Source of the DNA: Anthopleura xanthogrammica
Taxonomy: Eukaryota > Cnidaria > Anthozoa > Actiniaria > Actiniidae
Direction: 5' to 3'
Length of the DNA: 64,000 nucleotides
Assembly: GCA_964019055.1 (NCBI GenBank)
Contig: OZ025213.1
Coordinates: 62,001 to 126,000 of the forward strand
The number at the start of each line of letters is the position of its first letter. Positions within the stretch are counted from its first letter, which is position 1. The position numbers and the translations under genes are program-made. A model generated the notes under the pieces. That model did not search any database and was not told where the DNA came from. It saw only the letters and a program-made list of their open reading frames with translations. Positions 10,601-23,500 of this stretch are shown here, piece after piece.

Positions 10601-13075
10601 TAGGTGTGAAAAATACCTAAATTCGATCAAAACCATGGGCTATAGTCCATGCTTTTTGGTCCAAAATGGCCAAAAATCACCCATTTTCAGTGGTGAATAA
10701 ATAATGCATATTTTTTCTAGAGGTGTGAAGAACACCTAAAATCGATCAAAACCATGGGCTATAGTCCATGCTTTTTGGTCCAAAATGGCCAAAAAATCAC
10801 CCATTTTCAGTGGTGAATAAATAATGCATATTTTTTCTAGAGGTGTGAAGAACACCTAAAATCGATCAAAACCATGGGCTATAGTCCATGCTTTTTGGTC
10901 CAAAATGGCCAAAAATCACCCATTTTCAGTGGTGAATAAATAATGCATATTTTTTCAATAGGTGTGAAAAATACCTAAATTCGATCAAAACCATGGGCTA
11001 TAGTCCATGCTTTTTGGTCCAAAATGGCCAAAAATCACCCATTTTCAGTGGTGAATAAATAATGCATATTTTTTCTAGAGGTGTGAAGAACACCTAAAAT
11101 CGATCAAAACCATGGGCTATAGTCCATGCTTTTTGGTCCAAAATGGCCAAAAAATCACCCATTTTCAGTGGTGAATAAATAATGCATATTTTTTCAATAG
11201 GTGTGAAAAATACCTAAATTCGATCAAAACCATGGGCTATAGTCCATGTTTTTTGGTCCAAAATGGCCAAAAATAACCCAATTTCAGTGGGGAATAAATA
11301 ATGCATATTTTTTCTAGAGGTGTGAAAAACATCTAAAATCGCTCAAAACCATGGGCTATAGTTCATGCTTTTTGGTCCAAAATGGCCAAAAATCACCCAA
11401 TTTCAGTGGGGAATAAATAATGCATATTTTTTATAAAGGTGTGAAAAACATCTAAAATCGATCAAAACCATGGGCTATAGTCCATGATTTTTGGTCCATA
11501 ATGGCAAAAAATCACCCATTTTCAGTGGTGAATAAATAATACATATTTTTTCTAGAGGTGTGAAAAACACCTAAATTCGATCAAAACCATGGGCTATAGT
11601 GCATGCTATAGAAAATGGCCAAAAATCGCCTATTATGAATTATTAATAAATAATGGATATTTTTTCAAGAGGAGTGAAAAATACCCAAAATCGATCAAAA
11701 CCATGCTTTTTAGTAGAAAATGGCCAAAAATCTCATATTTTGAATCGTGAATAAGTAACGCATATTTTTCTAGAGTGGGAAAAATGCTCAAGATCGATCA
11801 AAACCATGGGCTATAGTGCATGCTTTTTGGTCCAAAATGAACAAAAATCACCCATTTTCAGTGGTGAATAAATAATGCATATTTTTTCCAGAGGTGTGAA
11901 AAACACCTAAAATCGATCAAAACCATGGGCTATAGTCCATGCTTTTTGGTCCAAAATGACCAAAAATCACCCATTTTCAGTGGTGAATAAATAATACATA
12001 TTTTTTGTAAAGGTGTGAAAAACACCTAAAATCGATCAAAACCATGGGCTATAGTTCATGCTTTTTGGTCCAAATTGGCCAAAAATCACCCATTTTCAGT
12101 GGTGAATAAATAATACATATTTTTTCTAGAGGTGTGAAAAATACCTAAAATCGATCAAAACCATGGGCTATAGTCCATGCTATAGAAAATGGCCAAAAAT
12201 CGCCTATTATGAATTATTAATAAATAATGGATATTTTTTCAAGAGGAGTGAAAAATACCCAAAATCGATCAAAACCATGCTTTTTAGTAGAAAATGGCCA
12301 AAAATCTCATATTTTGAATCGTGAATAAGTAACGCATATTTTTCTAGAGTGGGAAAAATGCTCAAGATCGATCAAAACCATGGGCTATAGTGCATGCTTT
12401 TTGGTCCAAAATGAACAAAAATCACCCATTTTCAGTGGTGAATAAATAATGCATATTTTTTCCAGAGGTGTGAAAAACACCTAAAATCGATCAAAACCAT
12501 GGGCTATAGTCCATGCTTTTTGGTCCAAAATGACCAAAAATCACCCATTTTCAGTGGTGAATAAATAATACATATTTTTTCAATAGGTGTGAAAAACACC
12601 TAAAATCGATCAAAACCATGGGCTATAGTCCATGCTTTTTGGTCCAAAATGACCAAAAATCACCTATTTTCAGTGGTGAATAAATAATGCATATTTTTTC
12701 AATAGGTGTGAAAAACACCCAAATTCGATGAAAACCATGGGCTATAGTCCATGCTTTTTGGTCCAAAATGGCCAAAAATCACCCATTTTCAGTGGTGAAT
12801 AAATAATACATATTTTTTGTAAAGGTGTGAAAAACACCTAAAATCGCTCAAAACCATGGGCTATAGTCCATGCTTTTTGGTCCAAAAAGACCAAAAATCA
12901 CCTATTTTCAGTGGTGAATAAATAATGCATATTCTATAAAAAGGTGTGAAAAACACCCAAATTCGATGAAAACCATGGGCTATAGTTCATTCACTGCGGC
13001 TGAAAATGGCCAAAAATGGGCTATATTTCTTTCTTTATGCGCAATGTATATTTTTCAAAAGGTTTTCAAGTAACT
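7690..13075. repeat. Satellite array, 119-bp monomer, about 43 copies
   Basis: The ctatagt core recurs at 8041, 8160, 8279, 8398, 8517, 8636, 8755 and onward, giving a 119-bp period (120 where one A is gained). The middle shows a dimeric order: units ending ctagaggtgtgaagaacacct alternate with units ending caataggtgtgaaaaatacct. A block with deleted or odd monomers occurs at about 10.2, 11.6 and 12.2 kb; matching landmarks are 1,409 bp apart (9861/11270 and 10197/11606), then 574 bp apart (11606/12180), so the array has grown by segmental duplication. Edge monomers (7.7-8.0 kb and 12.95-13.07 kb) are the most diverged. Each monomer holds several short inverted repeats. No frame stays open. 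Confidence 0.97.
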
Positions 13076-14516
13076 TATGTTGGCGAAGATAATAGTACTG
13101 GCCTTGAAAAAAATATATATATTGCCTATCTATGTTAAATTTTTTTTTTATAAAACATTGAAAAAAACTTGAAGCCTATACCTAAGTGGTTACGAATAAA
13201 GATAATGATGATGAAATCCCTTGGATACCCCTAGCATGATAACTTTAATGTTCATACCATCTTTTTAGATGTAGATCAGGGAATGCCCCTCAATCTCCCT
13301 GGAGACACCGCCGGCCGCTATGATTAACATGATATATAATTGAGTGTAGTTTATACCAACTAGAAGATGTGATGATTATGTAGATAATCACTTACCTGAT
13401 AAGAAATTGCTACCTAGCAATACCAAAACTGAAAGATACTCTAGAGAAAATAGGCAAAGAACCATCTAGACTTCATTAAAGAAAAATTGTATTGAATAAA
13501 GCAGAGAATCAAAAATAAAATTTATATGTTTTTAAGTCAGTTCTCATTTCATCTGTAGGTATTGCTATAAATTGTAAGCAATTTTACTTCAACTTTGTTT
13601 TCAGGGACAGATCTAGGAGTTCGTCTATAATTAACTGCAAAGGGACCCCCTATATGAGGACTATGACCCCCCCCCTTATTAGAAAATATCCAATATAAAT
13701 TTTTTTTCTAATTTGTTTTTCTTTATTGATTTGGCAGTTCAATTTAAACCCCTCATATTTTTTTCTTTTGGTTCAGTAGAGTTCAACCCTCTAACCAAAA
13801 TTTCAGGCCACCCTTGCAAAAATCCAGCTGGATCCACCCTGCATTTTTCAAATCATGTGGCATCAGATTAAAAGTGGTCCAGTTATCATCAGAATTAGTC
13901 TTCAAATTATGTTTACAGAGAATCCCGAAAGATTTGTTCAAAGCAATATATTGGGCTCTTACAGGTAAGGCTTAGTGCAAGAAACTTGGGTTAATCATAT
14001 TATTATAATTATACAATCAGTACCTCGTATGCACTCAATCAATATGAAAATACATACCGGTAGATTTTGCAGAAAAGACATATGACAGATAAGATTATAA
14101 ATTCATTATTGCATAACATATCGAAAAACCATGGGCATGCATGCACCTAGAAATATTCCAGGAATGTTCTATTGTTCTTTGGCCAATCTAACCACACGAT
14201 AATGCTTCTGATTGGTTAAGAAACATTCTTGAAATATTTCTAGGTGCCCATGGTTTTTCGATTCGCACTGTAATTATAAAGCACTTGATATATATGAACC
14301 TATTAGCCCCACATCCATTTCACTGCATGGTTTAGTGATTTCACTCTAGCTTTAGAAAGCTGTAATTGAAGTCTTTTGCATGCAGATTTTACCTAAATGC
14401 TTTTACCTGTTCCTTGAACTTTCAGCTAAATTCTAAGTTTTCGAATTGAAATTGTAAGCTTATAAATTTTTTGACTGTATTTGACTGATTTTGACTACTT
14501 AAACTAGTCAGCTGGC
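13076..14516. other. Intergenic between satellite and TNFR copy 2
   Basis: No gene is seen. A stretch at about 13,130-13,215 ends in an ataaagataatgatgatga run resembling the 3' end of a retroelement, but without coding support. A C-run and T-rich stretch lies at 13.66-13.72 kb. A short foldback element (14121-14261) is listed separately. Confidence 0.4.
14121..14261. mobile_element. Short foldback element (MITE-like)
   Basis: A 141-bp palindromic unit. The left arm tcgaaaaaccatgggca and following cacctagaaatatt are mirrored by aatatttctaggtgcccatggtttttcga on the right. No target duplication is clear. Confidence 0.6.
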
Positions 14517-16254
14517 TTATGCTTCATTAGGCTTCAGAAAGTGTGGCTTCAGTGTTTCATAAGCTTCATTATTGATCTTTTTTATGGAGTCCGCCAGTTG
14601 TCTAACAGTGGTGCACAGTCTCTGGCTACATAATACTTCGAGAAGTTTCCTAACAGGACTTCCTTGTTGAACATGGATTTCACTCTGGATGTATGTCACA
14701 TCTTCTTTTGCAATTTTCCATTCCAGAGCCAGACGTTCAAAATCAAATTTCCCCAGATGCTTTTGCATAAGGAGTTTACAAAGCTTATCTATGACATCAT
14801 AATTTCTATCCATGAATTGCTCTAGAGTTTGATCTGAAAAACAATTATAATAAAATAATAAGGAATTTAATAAATGGTCTGCTTTTTTGAAGATTGTCTA
14901 ATATTATCTAATCTAATATTATCTAAATTGTCTGGATCCCTGAGAACACATTTATGGTTCTCCCAAAGAAATCATTGGTGGAGTTATAGGAATGAGCACA
15001 GTACTAGTGTGATCCCCTTTTATTTTGCTTAGTCATAGAGGTTCCTCTACTGTCAAAGTTTTCCAGCCCACCTCCTTTCTCTGATTCCTGGATCAGCCCC
15101 TGGAAACGAAAATTTCTGTAAGCCTTATAACATAAAATTTTTTTTTTCTCTTACCTTGCAATTGTCCCATTTCTGCCTGTGATGGGTTTGGATCCTCATG
15201 GCTCACAGGTTTGTACTCAGTATTTTCCACCACAGCACCCTTGTCTGACTTTTTCAGTTTGTGATTTTTAATTGTTAGGATTACAACGAATATAATCAGG
15301 ACAATAACTGCTACGATTAAGATGACAATACATACAATAAACCATGGGTTGTGCACAAATCCTTTTTGTGTTGACTGCTGAGCAGTGGATGAAACAATGG
15401 GTTCTCGTTTATGATTCTCATAAACGTCAGTTGTCATATTAATCATTCCACTACCTGATTGACCAGTACCAGGTGAATGATACCAGGATTTTACTGTCTG
15501 ATTAATTACTTTGGGTGATGCAAATGATTTTGTAATCAGTAAAGACCATGTTGTCTGGTTGTGTTTGACTGATGATAAAGTTGAAGCTTTGGTGGTAGGG
15601 ACAACAGGGCAACCTAAGGGTCGTGCTTTACAAAGATTAACTGAAGAACAACTTGCATGGGTTTCATCGAGTCCATCATGGCAGCATTTTGCACATTTTA
15701 TGCATCCAAATAAAGCGATTTCCAAGTAGTAACCAGGCTTACAGTCACCACAGACAGAATTTCTAGAAAAAGTACAATTCTGTTTCACTAGTCTGTTTGA
15801 ACATATAGTACAAGAGACACAAGGCTTGATGTTAAAACCATCAGAGAACTTTCCATTTGGACAGGGAATACATTTAGCCACTGTTCCAATATATGCCTTA
15901 GTACCACAAGGAATTGAAAATTCCTGTGATGGATGGCAAGGCTGACATGGTGTACATCCAACAAGCTTGTTGGTTCTTTTTGAGATCCACTTTATGTCAC
16001 TGGCCTTTGGACATGTCATTCCTTTGCTTACTTCAAGCTGAAGATGAAGTCAATAAAAAGGATTAAACCATAAACATGAATTGGAAATGTCATATGACTT
16101 ACTCAATATACAAATACATGTTTGGAATAATTGAAAATTTGTCCTTTGACAGACCTTGGTAAGATTTCATACTTACATTAGCTAGAATAATCGCTAGAAT
16201 CAGTAAAGCAGCCGGGACGTTATTCGGTTTTATACCTCTGGGTTTTGTAGACAT
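14517..16254 (-). CDS. TNF receptor-like protein with death domain (copy 2)
   Basis: Exons 16177-16254 (signal or membrane-targeting segment), 15155-16037 and 14517-14833 join in phase 0 and phase 1, the same phases as the copy at 5.0-7.2 kb. An upstream in-frame ATG at 16267-16269 would add five residues; I chose the second because it has G at -3. The product is about 425 residues. It has a hydrophobic N-terminus, cysteine-rich TNFR repeats (about residues 34-165, ending in the same CxxCAKCC-type module), a Ser/Thr stalk with glycosylation sequons, a long membrane helix (about 257-282) and a C-terminal death domain coded wholly by the last exon. Role by family: ligand-gated death or NF-kB signalling at the plasma membrane. 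It is clearly paralogous to copy 1, but diverged enough that the duplication is not recent. Confidence 0.87.
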
Positions 16255-16792
16255 GTCGTCAACGTACATCTGTTTACGAAGTATAGATAATTAATCATAC
16301 ATTCAAGTTGATTTTGTATTTAGGAAAAACGGTGCGTCTTCGCTTTAATACTCATCCACATACAGTTTCGTCGTTGATCTCCGACTTTTCGTGTTCCGAT
16401 TTTTGTTTCTTGGACGTATTTAGTTGTGTTTTTGATTCTTCAGCCTTCATGTTTTCGTTAAATGGAAAATATTGAGTCATATTTTAAGTATTAAATCTCC
16501 ACAAAAAGTATTTCGTAACTCAGATCAAGAATGATATGACTCATGCAAAGAACAGTTCAGTTATTAGGGGTTTTTCCCTTGCTTCATCATCACCATAAAT
16601 AAACAGTTCCCACTCCTCACGGTCAAAATAAACAAAGGAAGCCCAATCCTTTCAAATTGTACCAATAAGAAATACCGTTAACATTGTTTTGATTGTTTTA
16701 ACATTTCTTCTTTTCTTTCTTAACTATGGAACAGAAGCTAATCTATTCTAATTAAATTCTATTTGAACCTAGCAAGTCAAAGAGTTTGACTT

Positions 16793-17042
16793 GGTAATAG
16801 TAAACTATATCAGCCAACACCACACCGTTAGGCTATGGTTAGCCTACCGACATCCTACCGTCAACCTCCCGTTACTTTTCTTATCGACAACCTACTGTTA
16901 ACATGCCATCAACCTACCGACATCCTACCGATTACCTACCGACACCCTCCCGACAACCTACTAACACCCTGCCAACAACCATAGTTAATAGATTAACTAT
17001 GCCTACAGACAGCAATTTAGGGGTTGTATAGTTTACTACTAC
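16793..17042. mobile_element. MITE with internal ctaccgac repeats
   Basis: Termini ggtaatagtaaactata and tatagtttactactacc are inverted copies about 250 bp apart. The interior is built of irregular 10-11-mers of the form cctaccgacatc/cctaccgtcaac. No coding capacity. It lies upstream of TNFR copy 2 and downstream of PMCA copy A. Confidence 0.6.
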
Positions 17043-17558
17043 CGTTTGACTTATTTTAACACAATAACAGGTTTTAAAAAAAATTGTAATTATTATCCTT
17101 TATTTAAATCTTAATCTTATGTTTTAACTGAACAATCTTCAGCAATAAATGCAAGTTACTGTGAACATCAAAATACATTATTTCGTGCAATATTTAAACC
17201 ACATCCAAAATATAACGATAAGTCTAAATATAATATTCAAAAGAATAATGATTGTCTTTCAGACATTAATAATTGTATAATATTATTATCGTCTTTTAGA
17301 CTAACAACTATATCCTGAGGTTGTAGCAACACAGGAAGACTACAAATACATAATTTTGCACACTGTATTTTATCTGTAATTTAAAGTTGGCTGCTACAAT
17401 AATCAACTGGTGGACTATTTTTTGTGTCTAGATTATAAAAAACTGCATTATATCTTTACTCAGATATTGGGAAACAAGATTGAACTTGTGGTAACACTAA
17501 TTTGATTCTTGGTTTATACCACATGTTTTAGTACCAAACAGTATAACTATTGAATGTT

Positions 17559-20500
17559 TTAGACACGTTTGTCCATAACAGTGAGCTTCTCCATGGAAGG
17601 ACCTCTCCACAACTCTTCTTCTGGTGAATTAAGCACATTTCCAGAGGGAGTAACTGGAGGAAAAGCATGTGGATCATCCTGAGGAAATCCATATGATGGC
17701 CTGTATCTGCGACCCTGAAGTAAACAATTAAAGAAGAATCTTTAGGATTTAGAGGACTCCAATAATTTCCTTGAGGGAAATATAATTGCTTTTGTGAGCG
17801 AAAGGAAAGTACATCAGGCTTTATTAGGAGCACAACATACACTTACCAGTAGAGAAACCCTGGAGGTTCTTCTGATCAAGTTTACATTTCTTGTTTTAGA
17901 TGTACCAACTGCTCCACATCTGACGAACATTGGAATCCATGTCTTGGGAATAGAAAAGACAATCTGTGCCCAGATAAGCTCTGAAAATCCAAGAAAGAGG
18001 CACCATAACCACATTTCGGTATCCATCCCAGATGTATGAAAAGCTCTTGTGAATAGCTCAACTATCAGTATCTGAAAAATAAAAGAGTATCAAACCTGAA
18101 TATATATAAGACCAGATTTCATGAGTGTGAAAAGTCACAGCACATGGCACGGTTACGGCACAGAATGTTTAATGTTTTCATATACAACAATGGTCATGGT
18201 AAGGCACTGTCTGTGCTGTAAGTTTTTCATAGTCATGCAAAAACTGCTTTATCATTTCATATACCAGTATGCATTTTTGGTATAGTCATTTGAAAGGTTA
18301 AAAGATGATGGTGAAACCAGTTATGATGATGGGTCAAGTAATGTAAATCTATGATATTATTGGGGATATAATTCTTTATATTCCAGCAGAAAAACTCTCC
18401 GATTATACAAGGAAGACATGAAGAAACTACAACTTGAACGCAACCTCCTCCCAATCACCTTCCAAGACCATAGTAGTTTATGGGCCACTAAACGACCGAC
18501 AGTCGACCATTGAACGGTAAACTGCTGGTGATTTTGTGGTTTAAACCTGTCAGCAAATTGTCAGCCATTTGTCGGTGGCTTGTCGGTTATATAACGGCTG
18601 ACAGTCAACCAAAAAATCAACGGGGGCACTATTCTATACAATTAACTTGTGTGAGTAAATATATCATAATGACTATGATACCCAGAAAGAATCTAAGGGA
18701 ATGGGCATACCGCTTTAGTTCACATGCTTTAGAGAATGAGTTCATACGATATACTGTTTCATTGGTGGCAAAGCACATGTCTGAGTGAACCCAATAGTAA
18801 CTCTACTCACAAACAGCACTGGGCCTGGGCTTTGACTCCTGGTGTCTCACCAGTGAGAGGCAGGGCAATAGGGGCACCCATATTCACAAATATTTAGACT
18901 TTACTGTTTCTATAGTTGTGTAACTCTAAATATCAAAGATTTTTGTTACAAATTCTAATAATAGCAATGTGCATAGGAGATCAAAATTAGACTAGGGGTT
19001 CCATACATTGTAATTGAATAAGCAAGGTCTAAAGGGATAAATACCTGAATGACAACTTGTCCCAACCAGATGATGATGAAGGCATAGTTCCTATGGATTC
19101 CTTTGAACACATTCCTGCCATGAATCTCCCTGGAATTGATCTCGTTGAAAAGTTGCATGAAAACAAAAGTTGTAAACACCAGGGAGGAATGTTGTGTGGG
19201 AATACAAAGTGTTTCTGGTGTGAAACCATCTTCCAAATCCATCAGGTCATCACCATGAAAAATCAACACAAAGGTAACAATTATTTGAAAAAGGACATGG
19301 CCAACAGTATTACGGATAAGTGATCTACTAATTAGTGGCTTATGTCTGCCATAAGGTTGATGTTCGAGCAGATCGTCTGTGGGAAAATCTCTAGTGAGGG
19401 CAAAGGATGCTAAAGAATCCATGATGAGGTTGATCCATAACATCTGTGTTGCAACCAAAGGACTTCTCTGTAACAAGCAAAAGTAGAGAAAAGGTTGCTG
19501 AATATTCTGTTGTCTTGGGTATTAACCTTTATAATGTACACATACTTACTCCAAAGATACAAACACCAATGACAATGACAATAAAGGCAGACCAAGTGAC
19601 TGTGAACTGGAACTGAAGGAATTTAACCACTGTATTGAATACATTCCTGCCCCACTTGATTGCCCAAACAATGCTTCCAAAGTTGTCATTAAGAAGAATA
19701 ACATTAGCATTCTCTTTAGCCACATCTGAACCAACAACACCCTGACAACAATAAGAGTAACAATCATCAATAACCATGGTCACATATCTTAAATGATATT
19801 TTCACACATTGTTACTACGCATTTCCTACGTTCTGTGTTTTAGGTTTTCTACGCATTCTGTGTGATCAAGCTGTTCTGTGTCTTCTGTGCATTCTATATA
19901 TGTGTTCTGTGAAGGACAACAGCTAATATATCCAATTAAAATAAAGACTATTATATTGCATTGTATTTACCATAGTAAAACCAACATCTGCTTTTCTTAA
20001 CACTGGGCCATCATGAATACCAGAACCAGTAACAGCGACAATTTCACCCTGTGGTTTAACATGACTCTCCATGATCCCTTTAACCAAAGTATATTTATCT
20101 CTGGCTGATGATCTGGCTAAAATACGAAGATTTGGCCACATGGTGTCAAACCTGTCTTTGTTGATCTGTACAAATCAAACCCAATGTCTCATCATTAGTA
20201 ATACCAAAAGTATGTGTAGATGTGTATGATACATGTACTTGTATAGCAATTATACTTCACTTCACCTGGCCCATTGATGGTCATTTTTACTATGAAATAT
20301 GATTTGGCTATAGAGATGATAATATACAAAGAACATAAGTACTCGTCTCTCACTTGTTTGGTCTTGGGTTTGATTCCTAGGTGTGAGAACACTAATATGA
20401 GGGATCAGACCTGTAATTGGTTCTATCCCTTACTTCAAGGGTTTTACACCTTTTCAATACACTGAGCTGCATCCCATCAGTAATGAAAGGAAATTTGATG

Positions 20501-23500
20501 ATTTATTTTCTAACTGGATCAAAATCAAATCTTACCTGACCATCAGGGTCTCTAATGTATCTATTGAATTCAGTTCCATTGTACATCAAGTTTTCCTGTT
20601 CTGGCCTAATTATCCCACACTTGATAGCAATAGCTCTTGCAGTGTTTACATGATCACCAGTCACCATACATACTTTGATACCAGCCCTGGTACACTTTGC
20701 AATAGCATCAGGAACCTGATCCACAAATAATATATTATATGGTTTGTACGTATGATTAATAATAATCTTCTTATGTATTATAGTAGTCCCACCCCCATTA
20801 TGTTGCAAGTTAAGTATGTGTGTTTAACTTCTCATGCAAATCTACATTTACTGTCCAGTAAATACTAGTTATACAATGGTTTCCAATGGCATACCATGGA
20901 ATATCCTATGATATTGTCTATACATACAAGAAAATACAAGAGAAAAGTGGGTTATTCAATGTTATAACCCAACAATGAATTTTCATGCGCTGTCATTGGT
21001 TCAAATGGACCATGTGCAGGACGGGTATCAGGCAATATCCCCCGTCCAAAGTGATATTCGTCCAGTAGAAGGGGAAAACGTTAAAAAGGAAAAGAAAAAA
21101 CACTGAAAACAAAGAAACTCAGTTTTTACAAACAAGTGAGAGTAAAATACAAAGACTGGTTGAGAAAACTATGCCAGCAAACACAAGAAAATCAACAAAA
21201 TATGCTGTAAATGTCTTCAATGGTAAGCATCCATGTTTCGTGAATGAAGTTTTTCATTTGTTTCACAATTGTTTTTATAAACTTCTAAAAACCAACAAAC
21301 AATAATTATTCTACAACTAATGTCGAACAATAGAATATTCAATGTCAAACAACTTTCATTTACCAAAATAAGTGTTTTTATATCCAGCTTGGAGATGAGA
21401 GAGAATTATTTTTTGAAAACTCTGGAGATGATGAGTCAATGCAGTTTGCTGAATCTATTCCAGTGAAATGGTTGGGTTATATAATAAATAAACCCCTTCT
21501 AGCTCACTGGAATATTGGCTGATAATGTCCTTGGATGAGAAATGGTCCTCAAAATATCACACTTGCCCTCAAAGCTTTGGTTCTCGGCCAAATGTTATTT
21601 TTTTCAGACCATTTCTCAACCTCGGACATTATCCGCCAATATCCCAGCTGCTGGAAGGGGTTTATTTACTAAGTATGTACTCTGTATGTCACACTCAGGG
21701 ATTTCATTAAAATTTCAAGTAAGCAGATGGATTACTTAATATAGACAGCTGTATCAATGAAGGGGCCAAACAATTGGGACTTGGAATGGCAAAAGTAGGC
21801 GGCTCAGATATGAAGTAGATGCCGGATTTCGCTGGTTGCCGGCTTCTAATGAAATGCCTGCACACTGATGAGAATTATTGAGGGAAGAAAGATTGGAATA
21901 TCCTTCAGTTGTTTTAATACATATTTAATGTAAATGTGAATTAAATACATACCTCCTCTCTTACTGGGTCCTCTATACCCATAACAGCCAGAAGAATGAG
22001 ATCAGATACAACAGATTTTTCATTGTCAAATTCTTTAGAATCTTAAAAACAAAAACCCAGCACATTAACTATGGATTTAGAGCAATAACACATGTACTAC
22101 TCCATAAAATGTTACCTTCTTCAGGCACACTCTTGCTTGCAAGACAAAGGATTCTTAAAGACTCATCCTGCATTGGTTTGATAATTTCATTCTGAACCCT
22201 TTCCATGTCTTCACTGTTGAATGGTTTGATTTTGCCATCATTTGTGTAAACAGAGGTACAGTTTGGAATGATCACCTCAGCAGCACCTTTGCTGTAGATC
22301 TTGTGGACCCCTTTCTCTGCTTTAGTTACAGTTGTCATGGATTTTCTTTCAGGAGTAAACTCAAAGAGTTTAGCATAGCTTTCTTCAGGATGCTGATCTC
22401 TCCATAACTGATATGTTTCTCCCACATCAATAACAAACTGAAGGACTGCACAATCCGTCATGTTACCTGCTTGGATAGGTAGTTTGTCAGGACCTGCAGT
22501 AGGCTGGTTAAAAATTATGCAAAACAAGTAACTAAACAGAACTTGGTATAATAGAAACATGTAAAATGAATGGATAAGATTGTATTGATGGAAGGAAGGA
22601 TGGAAGGGAATGGAAGAGGTAGTGGAGGTAGGTGAGTGGGGGTATGGATGGTTGGGTAGATGGATGGATAGGTTGACAACAAATAATATAAAAATCAATT
22701 ACCAGTATTCTAGATGTATAGCTTGTGTTGATTGCAATCCCTTTATATAGCTCCTCAAACAGATTACTGGGGATTCTATCCTTGTAGTTTCTTGGATCTC
22801 CCTCAAGCACTTGACCTGCCGTGTATAACTTTGTAACTTGCATACGGTGTTCAGTAAGAACACCTGTTTTGTTGCAGCAAACATTTGTTATGTTACCCAT
22901 TGTTTCTATGATGTCGGTATGTCTAACCAAGCTTTGATTTTTGTACATCATCCTGGTGCAGAAAGCTAGGGCAAATGTGACTGTTAAAGGAAGACCCTCT
23001 GGTACAGACACAACTAGTACAACCATACCCATGATGAAGGCTCTAACATATTCATTGATATGACCTGGGTAGAATTGTTGCTTTCTGGTAGAGTATGTAT
23101 ACACGCTAAATCTAATGATGATTACTACCATGGTTATGATGGCAATTATCACCCCAATATAACCGAGGGTAACTGCAACCCTGTTTATCTTTCCTTGCAA
23201 AGTTGCATTATCTTCCTTATGTTTTTGCAGAAGAGAAATGTTGTCATGGCTCTGGTGGTCTTCAGAAGGTATTGCAATCTCCAGTTTGCTTGGAGGTTTA
23301 CCTGCCATTCCCTTTGTACCAGCTTGTGCTGCCTTTGTAAACTGGCCAACAGCAAGCACTATGAATCTACCACTTCCCTGAGTTACATGGGTTGCTGCAT
23401 ATAAAAGCAAGTCACCAGTAGGATCCTTTTCAACAATTCCACCAGTCTCCAAGCACATCTCATTCACGATCAAATCAGAACTTTGCACAAGGATCCCGTC

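Noticed and set aside
7690..13075. CRISPR-like array
   Set aside because: Units are fully repetitive with no unique spacers, in animal DNA; this is a satellite.
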